Assembly (NCBI RefSeq): GCF_050947875.1
Contig: NC_134569.1
Location: 187,046,067-187,110,066, forward strand
Source of the DNA: Dermacentor variabilis
Taxonomy: Eukaryota > Arthropoda > Arachnida > Ixodida > Ixodidae
DNA: 64,000 nucleotides
Direction of reading: 5' to 3'
The position numbers and the translations under genes were made by a program. Within the stretch, counting starts at the first letter, position 1; each line of letters starts with the position of its first letter. This document shows, piece by piece, positions 1 through 10,554 of this stretch. The notes beneath the pieces were generated by a model that was given only the letters and a program-made list of their open reading frames with translations, made no database searches and was not told the origin of the DNA.

Positions 1-1739
1 ATCTCGCTGGTGGAACATGCATAGCAATATCATAGGTGGTGCAGTTAAAAAAGAAATAAATCAGCAAATAACTCTGCTGAAGAAAAAACAAGGGTACCAT
101 GAACAGCTTTGACATTTAAAATCGGCAACACGCTCGAAGAGGGGAATATAACATGAGTATTGCTGACGTGGCGTGAAGCACCATAGGCAAACATTTAACC
201 ATAAGTAAAACATATGTATATCAAGTAGAATCAAACGCTGGGGTTGCCATGAAAAAACAAAGGTGGGATATAATCGAACAAGAAAAAGAAATGTCGACCG
301 CTTGAATGCAAGGCACTAGATTTTGCGAAGGAAACGTATTTGGTGTAAAACAACATGTAGTGAGACAAATTATTCATTCCACAACGAAGAGTATCAGTCA
401 TCAGTATTGTTATAAAGAACCAGGCTTAGCTAAAACACTTGCACATTACACGGTTGTGACGTACACCCTACTATACAAACATCACTAATAAGCCTAGCCT
501 TAACTTTTGAGCATACAAAATGTAACGCTCCTCTAGCCAAAAAGTAAAAAATGGTGTCACGTGTGACAATGGCCTGACTAGAAAGTATTCCACCAGAATT
601 CAAGGCACAAACCTTCATATATCAAACGTGTCTGGCAGTACAGAACATAAATGCTGAAAAGTGAGCTATTCCGCCACGAAGAGAATGTTCTAAGTAATGG
701 GTAATAAAGGCGAGTGGGGGTCCATACAGAACATAGCTTCGCTAAGGGTTTGGCATGTTACGTGGCTACGAGCTACATTAAACCAGAAAAGCGTAACTAA
801 CTAAACCCGCTTTTACCTTAAAAGCATACTATCCATGCAAAATATAGTGGTGGCGTGCTCTCTTGAAAACAACGGTTTAATATTTGGCAAATTATGACTC
901 GAAAATCTACCACAAAACTGCCAACAACAAGGCTATACAAATCAAATCTCTGAGTTACAAGACAACTTATATGGAAATAAAGGAATATTTCAGGCGAAAA
1001 AAGGAGTGGTATCACAGGCTGGGCACAGAGCACAGCTCGGCTACAAGGGACAGCATACATGGCCCCAAACTAGGAAGGCATTTCTACATTGCTTGCGTAA
1101 TATCAGACAAAACCCCAATAGAAATAACTTCTGTGAATGAGACAATTGAGGCAAAGCAGAGCAAATGCGCAAGGCACAAAGTGAAATAGCTTTGTTTCAG
1201 CTTTCCTTGGAGAGGAAAGTATTGAAGTCAAAATTCTTACTACGGCAAAAAAAAAATGTTTTCAAGAAATATTCAGAGCTCACTCGACTGCGACCTTCAC
1301 TGTATCAAAAAGCAAACATTGAAACACGATATGTAGCGGTGCATAAACTAGCAAGCATGAATCACATTGGTGCAAAACTTAAAGAATAAAAGCAGCTGCA
1401 TGAAAAGCAGAGCTTCCTGTGTTCTGCCAGAAATACACTTGGAAACAATATTTCAATCCTTTTTTTGCTGTGCCAGGGTTAGCAGTGTCATGAAATTGTT
1501 CTCTTTTAATCGTTCAAGGAATGTCCCCGCATTGCCCGAGGGCGTTACTGCAGCAGGGGTTAAAATTTTGCATAAATGGCACCTACATTCACTATTGACG
1601 CATGCGCATTTGAGAAACCATTCCACTCGGTAATATATTTTACAAAAACGAATTGAACAGCCTCGTCCTGGCTCGGTAGTCCTAAATTTTAATGATCTGT
1701 TCAGTTCGTCCAGAGAAGTAAATTGGCAGCTCGCAGTTG
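1..1739. other. No recognisable gene
   Basis: Only short open frames occur here, all below about 100 residues, and none shows a family motif, signal peptide or consistent coding pattern. The sequence is AT-rich and looks intergenic or intronic. I see no tandem repeat, RNA gene or transposon end that I can support. Confidence 0.6.
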
Positions 1740-2350
1740 TTAGCACTGTTTATCCCAGTTCTCCATGTTCCGTAAAAAAGCTTGAGGCTTAGTTTCTTTT
1801 GCGGATTGGGCAACAGATTGTAGCACCAGATTTAGTAGCCACGTGATCGGGACGAGAATTTCAAGAGCAATCATCTGAAAAATACACAACCAAAATTCTT
1901 ATGTGTAGAAGTCTTAGCGATAATCTTTGCATAAAAAGAGTATTCTGCTTTTTAACATATTCTTCTTTTTATAAAGCCGAGATGAACACATTTCTGAGCC
2001 TTCATTTTCTTTTTCAGTTTGCCAGACAGCGTATGAATTCGCCCAGTGAAGCAGTCTTGCATCGTCGTAGCTGTCAATTATTCTCTATAAAATACAATCA
2101 TTGGCAAAATACCGATTACGTGATGTGATTTCCACCGCAATGCTATCTATATAGAAAAGAAACAAAAGTGGTCGCAAAATATACCCTTGTATACTCCCCT
2201 CGTAACATAGAAGCAATGTAACACTTCGTGCCACTTCGTCGTCTTCTTTCCTTGTGACAGCTGGCGGTTTTAGGTACCATGTACGAGTGCACTATCTCTA
2301 AAATCTAGTCAGGTAACCCGTAATTAGTAGTACGATGTTAGGCAGTAATT
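1740..2350 (-). pseudogene. Ancient CR1-like LINE reverse transcriptase relic
   Basis: Read on the minus strand, about 2215 to 2095 gives a string like GSIQGYILRPLLFLFYID followed shortly by FANDCIL. This matches the order of LINE reverse transcriptase motifs: G-x-P-Q-G-S-x-L-x-P-L-L-F, then the catalytic F-A-D-D. The first catalytic Asp has become Asn and a stop follows at once. Downstream, KCVHLGF and a later hydrophobic stretch fit the usual palm-to-thumb continuation, with stops. No endonuclease or 3' end is visible. It is a non-functional fossil. The clade (CR1/L2/Jockey-like) is inferred from motif style, and both boundaries are approximate. Confidence 0.5.
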
Positions 2351-2750
2351 TCCAATCGTTCTTTGCTTGCGTTTGCTTCAGTCTTACGAAATTCTAATCT
2401 TAACATTTTTGTGACTATCAAAAGCGAAAGCTTCGGCGTCTTTGCTTTTCTTACGACGAGGTTGGGAAGATTCTGTCTTTTGTGAGGGTCATTTGTAGAC
2501 GTAAAAGGGCAAGGAACGACTGAGGGTGCTTGACTGACGACAGCTCTGTTCATATATAATACAATTTTCAATTCTGAACCGAAACTAAAGCCGAAGACGT
2601 GGCCTCACTCTTCTATAGAGTTACCGGAGCTACACTTCACTTGCGAAGTACACAGCCACATTCATGAAACACACACAACTTTACATAAGCATTGGTACTG
2701 AGCGTACCAGTCAAACAGAAAGATAGCCACAGCGTGAACTACGGATTCGC

Positions 2751-2758
2751 ACGACACG
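2751..2758. repeat. Target-site duplication, left copy (8 bp)
   Basis: The 8 bases ACGACACG lie directly before the left terminal repeat of the hAT element and recur exactly at 4293-4300 after the right terminal repeat. Eight bp is the duplication length characteristic of the hAT superfamily. Confidence 0.9.
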
Positions 2759-2763
2759 CAGGG

Positions 2764-2866
2764 TTGCCAGATTGGGCTATAAATAGCGAAATCGGGCTAT
2801 TTTCTGTCCTAGTCGGCATCAGAATTTTCCTTTTGGCCATGTGGTTATTTTTGGGCTACATCTTAT
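2764..2866. repeat. hAT left subterminal GGGCTA repeats
   Basis: Within the first 110 bases of the element GGGCTA occurs three times, each next to a T- or A-rich run, with a near copy (TGGCCATG) among them. Matching GGCTA/TAGCC motifs cluster at the other end (4171-4258). Subterminal repeats of this kind bind hAT transposases; their function here is inferred. Confidence 0.6.
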
Positions 2867-3267
2867 TCCTGTGTAAAAAAAAAAGTAAATATAGTTAAGC
2901 ATCAATGAAAAGCACGTTGGAATCAAAATGCAGACGACAGCAGGTTAGAGAAATTGAACGTGTCTGCTGCAAAATCAAAATTTCCAAGTTTTATGTGAGA
3001 GAACAGATATGCATGCCAGAAGGTCAGGGATCGCTACCTTTTGATAATTTTAATTAAGAAAGCTGGCCTCAGGAAACACGTCTCTGTTCGCGAACTAACG
3101 CTACCCGCGCGCGCACGCCAGCGAACAAACTGTTGCTGTCTCCACATGTAAACTTTCGGCGTCCTTTGTTTTAAACATGAGATGCTTTTAGCTCCAGCTG
3201 ACGGTGCGCCACGGGTGACTTTGGCGCCAGTACGGAGGGAGAACACCGAGCTGAAAGTAACCCAAAT

Positions 3268-3672
3268 TTGCCGAATTTTCTGCCTACCGCATGGCGCCTA
3301 CGTGGCAATTTGCTTGGACCCTTCCTGCCCAAATTGCCCCTGCTCCAACGCCAACGTAGAACATATGCTCTTCCCTTGCCCCACAGCAACCAAAGTATTC
3401 CGTTCCCCACACAACTACAAACCATCGTCCTGTCTTTGCTATCATTACCCGTACCAAATGCCGTCGCCGGACGAGTGTTCAGCCAGGTCTCGATCAATAA
3501 AACCGACCTTCGAAATAGTATGTCGAACGAGACATTAGTAGCGCTCCTCCACGTGAAGTTTGGCCTAGCCAGGAACGGAGACTGCTTCAAGGATTTTAAA
3601 CCGGGGCCGACAATTTTATCCCGTTTGAGCTCTGACATCTTGTACGGACCAAGCAGTTTCACTTCGCAATAA
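3268..3672 (+). pseudogene. hAT transposase C-terminal dimerisation domain fragment
   Basis: This 134-residue open frame carries, at residues 51-126, the pattern of the hAT family C-terminal dimerisation region: a hydrophobic helix ending SLPVPNA (equivalent to the usual L-P-x-S-N-A), then GRVFSQVSINKTDLRNSMS, then LVALLHVKFGL, and finally FKPGPTILSRLSSDILYG. The N-terminal BED zinc finger, the first catalytic Asp region and the insertion domain are absent. Residues 1-50 are not recognisable and may be decayed or out of frame. A full transposase would need about 600 residues. The 163-residue frame on the opposite strand over the same bases is treated as a shadow. The fragment lies inside well-defined hAT ends, which supports the assignment. 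Confidence 0.7.
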
Positions 3673-4170
3673 ACTCGTGATGCTTAATCAAAGCATACTT
3701 TTTTATGCCTATATACCGTACTAGATTTTGCACCAACTGCCATCTATTGTGTTAGGCTTTGTCTTGTAATTTTTTGTTGTTTTTCGTTTACTGCATTGTG
3801 TGGGGTAAAGCGAAATTACGATTAGCTGTAAGTAATATTACTGAACGCCCGAATGCATGCCATCGCTTAGCGTGTTTATTGGGTGGTGCTATTTCTGTGT
3901 TGTTCTTTTCTTTATTTTTTTGGTGCTCTGGGAAAAATAAAACAATGCATTTACAATGAAGACCGCATTTGCCTTATCATGAATTTGCCTGCATGCCTGC
4001 GTTTCCGCCCTTCTTGTTGCACTTGTGCAGCATCTGTTGTCCATGCCCCGCCTCCTGAGTAACGATGCGCGTGGAGGTCATGCGTGGTCATGCATGGAAA
4101 AAGTAATATCTAGGTATACTTGATGAAAATTAATTCAATATGCTTAAAAATGACGTTACAAAAAGACAAA

Positions 4171-4258
4171 GTTTTTTGGCTACTTTTGGGCTTTGTAGCC
4201 CAAAAGTTTTGTAGCCAAATTTTTCACTTTTGGCTACATTTGGGCTACTGCGGAGGCC
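4171..4258. repeat. hAT right subterminal GGCTA/TAGCC repeats with hairpin
   Basis: GGCTAC-TTTTGGGC-TT is followed by its near reverse complement (AA-GCCC-AAAA-GTAGCC type) and by further TTTTGGCTAC and TTTGGGCTAC copies. The stretch can fold as a hairpin and mirrors the subterminal motifs at the left end. Confidence 0.6.
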
Positions 4259-4292
4259 AGCTACCTGTGGTTGGAGCGATCTGGCAAGCCTG

Positions 4293-4300
4293 ACGACACG
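4293..4300. repeat. Target-site duplication, right copy (8 bp)
   Basis: ACGACACG follows the terminal CAAGCCTG of the hAT element directly and is identical to 2751-2758. Confidence 0.9.
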
Positions 4301-5984
4301 TAAAGCACTTCTGTGTTAACAGTATTACTGTTTGCAACCCAGGCTACTGGACCTAGTCTTTCCTGCCCTTGATATAGGCCAAACTACACGATGAACATGG
4401 AGCGGTAAGGGTTGAGTGAGGGGGACACGCGACGAGTGGTCAAGAACGCCTCGCTGTACGTGCCGTATTTCTCACCGGTTTCGTGCTGCGCTTCTCTACG
4501 GTGACGAACTTTTCTGAAAGGAGGCGCTTGGGTGGAGGAATTGCCGGCATGTCCTGCAAGGCTAGATCAGCCTACATCATCATCATCCTCTCTCCCACTC
4601 AAAAGTAATTAGGGGGGAGGGGGAGGAGCTAGGCCTGCGGTAACTTATAAGGAGGGGACTTTTCCATGCCAGTTCGAACCCCCCTGACTGCGTGCAGAGC
4701 ACTGGAAAAAAGCGTTATGGTAGACACAGATTCTGGCTTGCGTCTGCTAGATCTAGATGCGAATCAGATTAGCGTCAAGAACAAGAAGAGTATTTGAACT
4801 TGAATGCACTCACATATGCTCTGTCCAAGACATCTTCGCCTGCAGGAAGCCGCGAATACGGGTATGACCATTGCCTCAACAAGGTGCACTTGGACACGTA
4901 GGTAGTCCAAGTTGTCATCATCACATTGAAACGCTGAAACGAAACGTTAGGCATAGTTTGCTTATGGCAGTGAAATAAAGTAAAAGGTGAAAATATGGCG
5001 GTGAAAAGGTCCCAAGTGTGCTATCAAGGCTAAGGTGTTTCACAGTACGCTTCAGAAGCATGTGCTCCGCGTAACGTATCCACTTGGAACTGATACAGAA
5101 GGTCACTTTCATGGTTTCTAGTTGGAGCATAAGCTTAACGGGTACAATTAAAAGATAGGCAGTAACAACGCCTCATTTTTCAGTGGTAATGCGGCCACCA
5201 AAACGCCATCTACTGAAACACCAGCTCCGAACTGCGCTCCGGGTGGCTCCGCTCTCCTTGGCCAGAACCCTCCGCGCCAGGCCTTGTTCAGAAGCACAGA
5301 AAAAAGTACATGTTCTCCATAAGGCAAAAACAACAAATGATGTGCCGCAGAGGTGCGTCTGGCATGTAGCATGCGCCTAGTGAGCACATCTGAAACGTAC
5401 TGTAAAGATCCTTTCGTTATTTTTATTAACCATTTGCACACCTGCATTCGTCTTGAGGATTTGTTGTGGGGAGGTGTTTACACCGCGAAAAGTACAAGGA
5501 AGGCAGAGTAAAAATTTGAAGAAAGTAAGAAATACGTCGCTTGAGCAACGCACAGTTAGAAACCAAAATATAGATGGAATGCAAAGCGCGATACCAGCGG
5601 TATCCAAACAATCAATGTACGCAGTTACAAGTCATGATGAGCTGTGCACAAGTACTGCCAAAACAAGCATTTCACTAGGTGCGAAAGTAACAGTATCAGG
5701 CAGGGCGTTCTACTGTAATTTTCTGTGGAAAATATGACGCCTCAAATTTACGGCACGAATACTCTCGTTTTCGTTGCTGCTGTCCATTCTAGATAGGTAC
5801 ATGGGCGGCTGCAAATACCGACACCAATCAATCGCCGCCTCCCCTCTGAGAATCTGCTTTAACACCTAGAAAAGTTTTTCACAGTGTCCCATGATATAGA
5901 GCGCCTTTAATTTGCAACAGTGATATCGCAATAGGAGGAATCAGTCAGAAAGCGAACGGAACGATTTTGTTTGCCTTCAATTTA
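4301..5984. other. No recognisable gene
   Basis: Short frames on both strands lack family motifs. A G-rich, low-complexity patch lies near 4610-4630. A GC-rich stretch near 5195-5290 reads open on the minus strand for 99 residues (5148-5447) without recognisable content. I would not call a gene here. Confidence 0.5.
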
Positions 5985-7085
5985 TTATAACGAATTTGGT
6001 GTTCGGGTGCCAGATAAAGCACGCATATTCGAGGATCCAACGCATGTTTTCCTGTGAGTGACACAGGAAAAGCCCGCCATGAAACCGTGTTGAGCAAGGT
6101 TGAAATAATTGATTGTCTCTAAGTAGTGAAAGACGGTTGAGTATAACATATGTTCCAATGCCCTGCACCCCATACCTATCAGGGGTATAGGTCTTTAATT
6201 TTGTGCTAATTTACAAGGAGCGGCCTTCCAGTCCAAAGGAAACTCACCGGAATTAAGGGACGATCTCACCAAAACATTAACATATCTAGCAATAACGGAG
6301 GCGCGAGTTCCCAAACAAGACACGGGATTAGATCGGCTCCAGTTTCCCAGTTTGGACTCAGCATACACAAAAGTTTATACAGCCCCTGATAGGACACAGA
6401 AGTGTCAGGCACTCCCTCGACATAATTGTGACCTGGCGAAACATGCTTATCAGCGGCACAGGCAGAAACGACAAACCTAATACCATCATTGAAATTATTC
6501 CCTGTGTCAACGGCCCTTGAAGATCTTATATTCGCTGGATTATGCCTTCTTTCTTGTCAGTAGATTTAACAGACTTCCATACTTTGGGGGGATTTTGTTT
6601 AGGCTTATTTTCAAGCGATGAACAAGAAAGCCGTCTTTAGCTTTTTTGATCTCAAGCCTAATTGCATTCCGTATTGCGTCAAGGGTGCAGAATGTTCCCT
6701 GCTTAGTCTCACCAATATATCGAAAAAAAAGGTAACGTTTCTTATGTATGAAAGCTTCAATTTGCCCAGTAAACGACAGTTTGTTTTCTTACGTGTATTT
6801 GAAGTCATTTCAGATGGAATATAGGAATCTACAAGATCAAGTAGATTCGTATTAAAAGAATGCCATAGCTGATTAATATTGTATGTTAGCCTTAATTCAT
6901 CAAATACTTGCAAGTGGTGTTCTAGGGTGTGCGTCATTATATGGTAGTTAACTCTTTAGTACATTTACCCTTTCCGAGATTGTCACACAAAAGATAGCGG
7001 ATACCTGCAAAAGAGAGTTGCTAACGCTGCATCGTGGTCACTTATACCAGACACGGGACATATGGATTGTACTGAATTAGCTGGA
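5985..7085 (-). pseudogene. Degraded CR1-like LINE ORF2 (endonuclease end and RT start)
   Basis: On the minus strand, 7085 downward begins with a decayed SICPVSGISDHDA string: the end of an AP-type endonuclease domain, with its S-D-H motif. A linker frame follows (6937-6611) with NQLWHSFNTNLLDLVDSYIP and NTRKKTNCRLLGKL, typical of the endonuclease-RT connection. Further down, about 6270-6200 resembles SLNSGEFPLDWKAA, and 6173-5985 gives ALEHMLYSTVFHYLE and FNLAQHGFMAG, which is RT motif 1-2. The RT core and 3' end are missing. Several stops and frameshifts separate the parts, so it is dead. It could belong to the same broad clade as the relics at 1740-2350, 21283-22705 and 49380-51165. Confidence 0.65.
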
Positions 7086-7309
7086 AGAGTTGGAATTGAA
7101 AAGTTGGAAATGAACGCGCGTAACATTGAAGTGCAATCTGTACCTCATCTTGCTGTGGACGTATTGGTACAACCCCGCCACCATGTTAGTGAGCACAAAG
7201 AAGATAGCTTTGTTACATTGTGAAACTGGCGACCAACCTTTCCAGGTGACTGGGCATTTAAAAAAATCCCCACCAGGCAAAAACGATCGCTTTTAATTTG
7301 AAGAAATGC

Positions 7310-7570
7310 ACACTGGGCAACATAGCCGTCAAGAGCTTACGCCGCAGTGCGAAATACGAGCACTGGGCTCCGAAGGCCTGCAATAGAGAATCAGGGCCAT
7401 CGTGCACGAAGAACTGCGCAAGATGTATTCTGCTTCGCAACCACAGGTGGCCTCGATCACTGGCATGGTGAAGAATGATGTTCAATGGTCCCTGGGAGTT
7501 TCTGAAGTGTAGGCCGAATTTCCTTTGCCAGTGCCGGACGCCATGACATACGCCACCAGTGGAAAAATGC
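7310..7570 (+). pseudogene. Gypsy A gag fragment
   Basis: From about 7390 the plus strand reads IRAIVHEELRKMYSASQPQV, then ASITGMVKNDVQ and, after one stop, PDAMTYA. This corresponds to the stretch of the Gypsy D gag that reads VREELQKHFPSSQPQVASI and later AMTYAAVARR. Upstream similarity (about 7310-7390) is weaker. The stop and frame changes make it non-functional. Confidence 0.65.
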
Positions 7571-7751
7571 GCGCATTTGGCGCTGGCGGTCAAACCATTA
7601 AAACGAAATTGCAGCAAACTGGTGGTGAGATGCCAGGATAGTCACGTGGCAGCATGAAAATCTCGTCTCTTCTCTTTTACTAATTGTATAGGTGCGAGAT
7701 GTCGCGTGCTTTTTTCCTTCCTCTGATGACAGATCGGCACTGTGTTTTTGT

Positions 7752-7835
7752 CATCATCATCATCACCATAATCATCAACATCAGCTGGCTACGTCCACTG
7801 CAGGGCAAAGGCATCTCCCATACTTCAACTACGTA
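7752..7835 (-). mobile_element. 5'-truncated RTE LINE tail
   Basis: On the minus strand this reads EMPLPCSGRSQ followed by a (GAT)n run. That is the way the ORF2 end and 3' tail of an RTE-type element commonly look in ticks (a W-E-x-P-L-P-C-S-G-R-S-Q type ending running into a GAT/ATC repeat). On the plus strand it shows as an ATC-repeat, then CTGGCTACGTCCACTGCAGG. It lies inside Gypsy A sequence. The insertion boundaries and any TSD are not clear. Confidence 0.55.
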
Positions 7836-7862
7836 CGTACGTACGTACGTGTTTACGTACTT
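7835..7862. repeat. ACGT tetranucleotide microsatellite
   Basis: A run of (ACGT)n, about five perfect units followed by an interrupted unit, lies immediately beside the RTE tail. Confidence 0.8.
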
Positions 7863-8379
7863 CGTTCTCAACGTGAGTTACGTCTTATGAAAACGACGAC
7901 CTTGCTGCCACTAATCATAATCATCTTGATGTTTTCCCTTCTCTTGCAGCGTTGCCACGCCGAAAGGCAAGCAGGATGACGTACTGGGTGTCGCCTCCGC
8001 ATCCATGTATTTGGGATCCGCCTGGCCCAGAAGAATCGGATATGGCGTACTGCCTTCAAAAACCTTTTCATCAGAGCGTCTTGGTTTAGACTCATCATTG
8101 TAAAAAACAATGGCAAATCACGACAGTCAAAAGAAGCACGAGCGAGAGCTGACGCGAGCGGACGATATCACGAATCGAGCGGTCCGGCGGGTCCGCGTGG
8201 AACGAGTTTCACCCGCGCGCGTCACTGAACGCATCGCTCTCCGGCGTTTGCGGCTCGCCTGCCGTCAAAATATTGGTCTAGGACAGAACCATCCCGCGGC
8301 ACGAAAAAGCTGCGGCGAGGCAGCTTTCGCCAGGCGCGTTTTTCCTCCAGTGTGACGTGGCAGTTGCGTCGTCTGCCGT

Positions 8380-8826
8380 CGATGCCCATACCGGGGTAGG
8401 GACTACGACGATTCACCGTCAACGAGCCGCGTCCCCAGCAAGGCAAGCGAGCCCGTGACCTCGCCGACTACGTCCCTGCAACGCAGTCGCCTAACCGGCG
8501 ACCTTCCCGGTCGCCGTCAGCAAGTCGGACATCTCTCTGCAGCGCCGCCTGTACTTACGCTGGCCCACCACGAGGCCGGTCGATGAGCCCTGATCCGGAA
8601 AGCTGAAAGCAGCAACCGATTGAGGTGTGGTTGCTATTCGTCGAAATGCAGAAGATCCTTCTCCGCCGACGTCAAAGTTGCAAGAGCCACCTGGACGACG
8701 CCGTATAGAAACGCCGCCTACACTAGGCTCGGCGACACGGTGAAATGCATCTTGAACAACGCGATGCAGCCATGACCAGAAGCCACGACTCAGTCGCAAT
8801 CAAGACAAAGAACCACCGACATCGAC
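8380..8826 (+). pseudogene. Gypsy A gag C-terminal and gag-pol linker remnant
   Basis: After 8380 the reading contains MPIPG, RRFTVNEPRP and other pieces that resemble the region following the zinc knuckle of the Gypsy D gag (CPYRE, then RGFAVNAP). The Arg/Ser/Pro-rich linker runs towards the protease. Stops interrupt it. The 270 bases before it (about 8110-8370) are GC-rich and open on the plus strand but have no recognised content. Confidence 0.45.
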
Positions 8827-9165
8827 GTGCTTTTCAACGGCCACACCGTCACGGCACTAATCGACACAGGAGTCGACTACTACGTCACCAGTGGATCCTC
8901 CGCGACCAAGTTGAAGAAAATGAAGACCAAAAGAGACGGGCGTCATATCCGGACAGCTGGAGGACACCTTATAAAGCCGACTGGAATCTTCACAGTGAGA
9001 GTTACAGTGCATGACAGGACTAACACCGCAACCTTCGTTGTGCTGCAACATTGCTCAGGTGACGTAATTCTCGGCATGGACTATGTAAAACAACATGATG
9101 CAATCATTGACCTAAAGTCGAAGTCGATAGCGCTGTCCACAGACCTAGCAAGCGATACCGCTTGA
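8827..9165 (+). pseudogene. Gypsy A retropepsin fragment
   Basis: This 112-residue frame contains LFNGHTVTALIDTGVDYYV, where DTG (residues 13-15) is the retropepsin catalytic triad. RTAGGHLIKPTG and DVILGMDYVKQHDAIIDL follow, the second being the flap-to-C-terminal landmark (I-L-G-x-D). Gypsy D has the same layout with DTGAD. The catalytic residues survive, but the frame is cut off from gag and from RT by stops, so it is a fragment and not a working gag-pol. The start given is simply the first Met. Confidence 0.75.
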
Positions 9166-9523
9166 AAGGACTTCCAGTCAACGTGCCTTTAGTGTCATTG
9201 AAGACCAAGTCATTATTCTGCCTCGGACAACATCATGATTTCGGTCACGGCAGCAGGAACCAAAGACTTAGAAGTCACTGCCGTGAACAACGAACATCTG
9301 CTACTCGACGGTGCAATCGGCGTCGCGAGGAGTATTGTACAGTTGGACGGAGGAAATGTGCAGCTCATGGTGAGGAACTTCAGCCAGGATTACAAACACC
9401 TGAGCTAAAGAAAGAAGATCGCAAGCGTTGAGGAAGTTGCCGCTGTCAGCGATGCATTTGTGCTTTCCGATTCTACCGAAGCTACAACGGCGGTTCGTAT
9501 TCCTCAACCAACTTTCGATATTA

Positions 9524-9926
9524 GAGAGTTTTAGTTTGTCCGGTATTCGGGTAGATGTAGGTGGACTGGGCGTTGGGGCAGAGGGCCGGCGGCGTAAACG
9601 TGAGCTCCCTGCATGGCGCAGTCACCTGGTGGAGTAGGGCTCCACCAGACAAACACTGCTAATATTGCAGTAACCAAGTGTATTCTACCTCGCTGCTGGT
9701 GTACATTTCCTGCCGTGGCGTAATCGTGTTCCTGCGAAAATTTACACCCCCAGCGAAGTAAAATACACTTTGTTACTTCATAATTAGCAGTATTTTTCTG
9801 GTTGGGCCCTACTCCACCAGGTGACTGCGCCATGCAGGCAGCTCAGGTTTACGCCGCCGCCCCTCTGCCCCGACGCCCAGTCCGCCTGCATTTACTCGAA
9901 TACCGGATAAGCTAAAACTCTCAAAT
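9524..9926. mobile_element. Foldback / long-inverted-repeat element inside Gypsy A
   Basis: The left arm (about 9524-9711) and right arm (about 9739-9926) are reverse complements over almost their whole length. Both contain GAGAGTTTTAG at the tip, then TCCGGTATTCG, then GACTGGGCGT, GCGGCGTAAAC, CATGGCGCAGTCACCTGGTG and GTGTATT, with scattered mismatches. The unpaired centre is only about 25 bases. There is no coding capacity. The flanking Gypsy reading goes D-I before the element and N-N-P after it, matching the continuous equivalent in Gypsy D, so this is a clean insertion. The TSD is not certain. It could be a foldback DNA element or a MITE whose arms extend nearly to the centre. Confidence 0.85.
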
Positions 9927-10079
9927 AATCCGAGGCTTCCCAGGGATAAGTAAGAACAGCTAAAAGGTTTATTCCACCAATACGAGGGTTTTTTTTCGTC
10001 GTCATCAAGGATGTGTCAAACACCAGTTGCTAAGCATCGCATAAGCATTGAAGAATGCGTTCGGCCACTCCGTCAGTGC

Positions 10080-10510
10080 CCCTGCAGGGTTTCAACGCGG
10101 AAACGAGAAGCCATGAAGCAGCATGTCGATGAAATTCTGCGCAACGAAATTACCTAACTACCTAAGAGTCCTTGGGTGTCTCCTGTAGTCTTAGTAAACA
10201 AGGAGGATGCAAATGTGCGCTTATGCGTCGATTAGCGCAGCTTGAACAGAATCACGAAGGACGTACACCCCCTCCCACCGATAGACGACGCATAGACCGG
10301 CTCTGCGATGCTAAGTACTTTTGGTCAATGGATATCAAGACTGGTTCCTGGCAAATCGAAGTCGATGAGCGGGCTAGAGTGACGACCGCGTTCATCGGGC
10401 CGGATGGGCTCTTCGAACTCAAGGTCACGCCATTCGGACTTTGCTCCTTTGCTCCGCGCCTGCAACTTTCCAGCGCGGGATGGACGCAGTCTTGGCCGGA
10501 ATGAAGTGGC
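10080..10510 (+). pseudogene. Gypsy A reverse transcriptase fragment
   Basis: Pieces in changing frames give MKQHVDEILRNEIT, SPWVSPVVLVNKED, and then (10172-10504) DAKYFWSMDIKTGSWQIEVD and PFGLCSFAP. These are the fingers and palm landmarks of Gypsy RT: P-W-x-S-P-V-V-L-V, F-S-x-x-D-L-x-S-G-Y, F-G-L-C-x-A-P. The catalytic Y-L-D-D region is lost: after MKWQTCLLG the frame decays. It is non-functional. Confidence 0.7.
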
Positions 10511-10554
10511 AGACTTGTCTACTTGGATGAAGTTTTAGTCTTTGCCACGAATTT

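Larger units (their letters stand above)
2759..4292 (+). mobile_element. hAT-superfamily DNA transposon, 1534 bp
   Basis: The left end reads CAGGGTTGCCAGATT and the right end, reverse-complemented, reads CAGGCTTGCCAGATC, so the terminal inverted repeats match at 13 of 15 positions. The element is flanked by a perfect 8-bp duplication (ACGACACG). CAGGGTTGCCAGA-type ends and 8-bp duplications are classical for hAT. Just inside both ends are repeated GGGCTA/TAGCC motifs, which resemble subterminal transposase-binding repeats. The interior keeps only a C-terminal transposase fragment on the plus strand, so this copy cannot make transposase and is a deletion derivative. The intact ends suggest it was mobilised in trans by a full-length relative. 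Confidence 0.9.

Noticed and set aside
3171..3662. 163-residue minus-strand frame inside the hAT element
   Set aside because: The plus strand over the same bases carries the hAT dimerisation pattern in order. The minus frame has no motif, so it is a shadow.
7680..7979. His-rich plus-strand frame (a run of His codons near 7752-7785)
   Set aside because: The His run is the translation of an ATC/CAT repeat, the tail of an RTE fragment in minus orientation.
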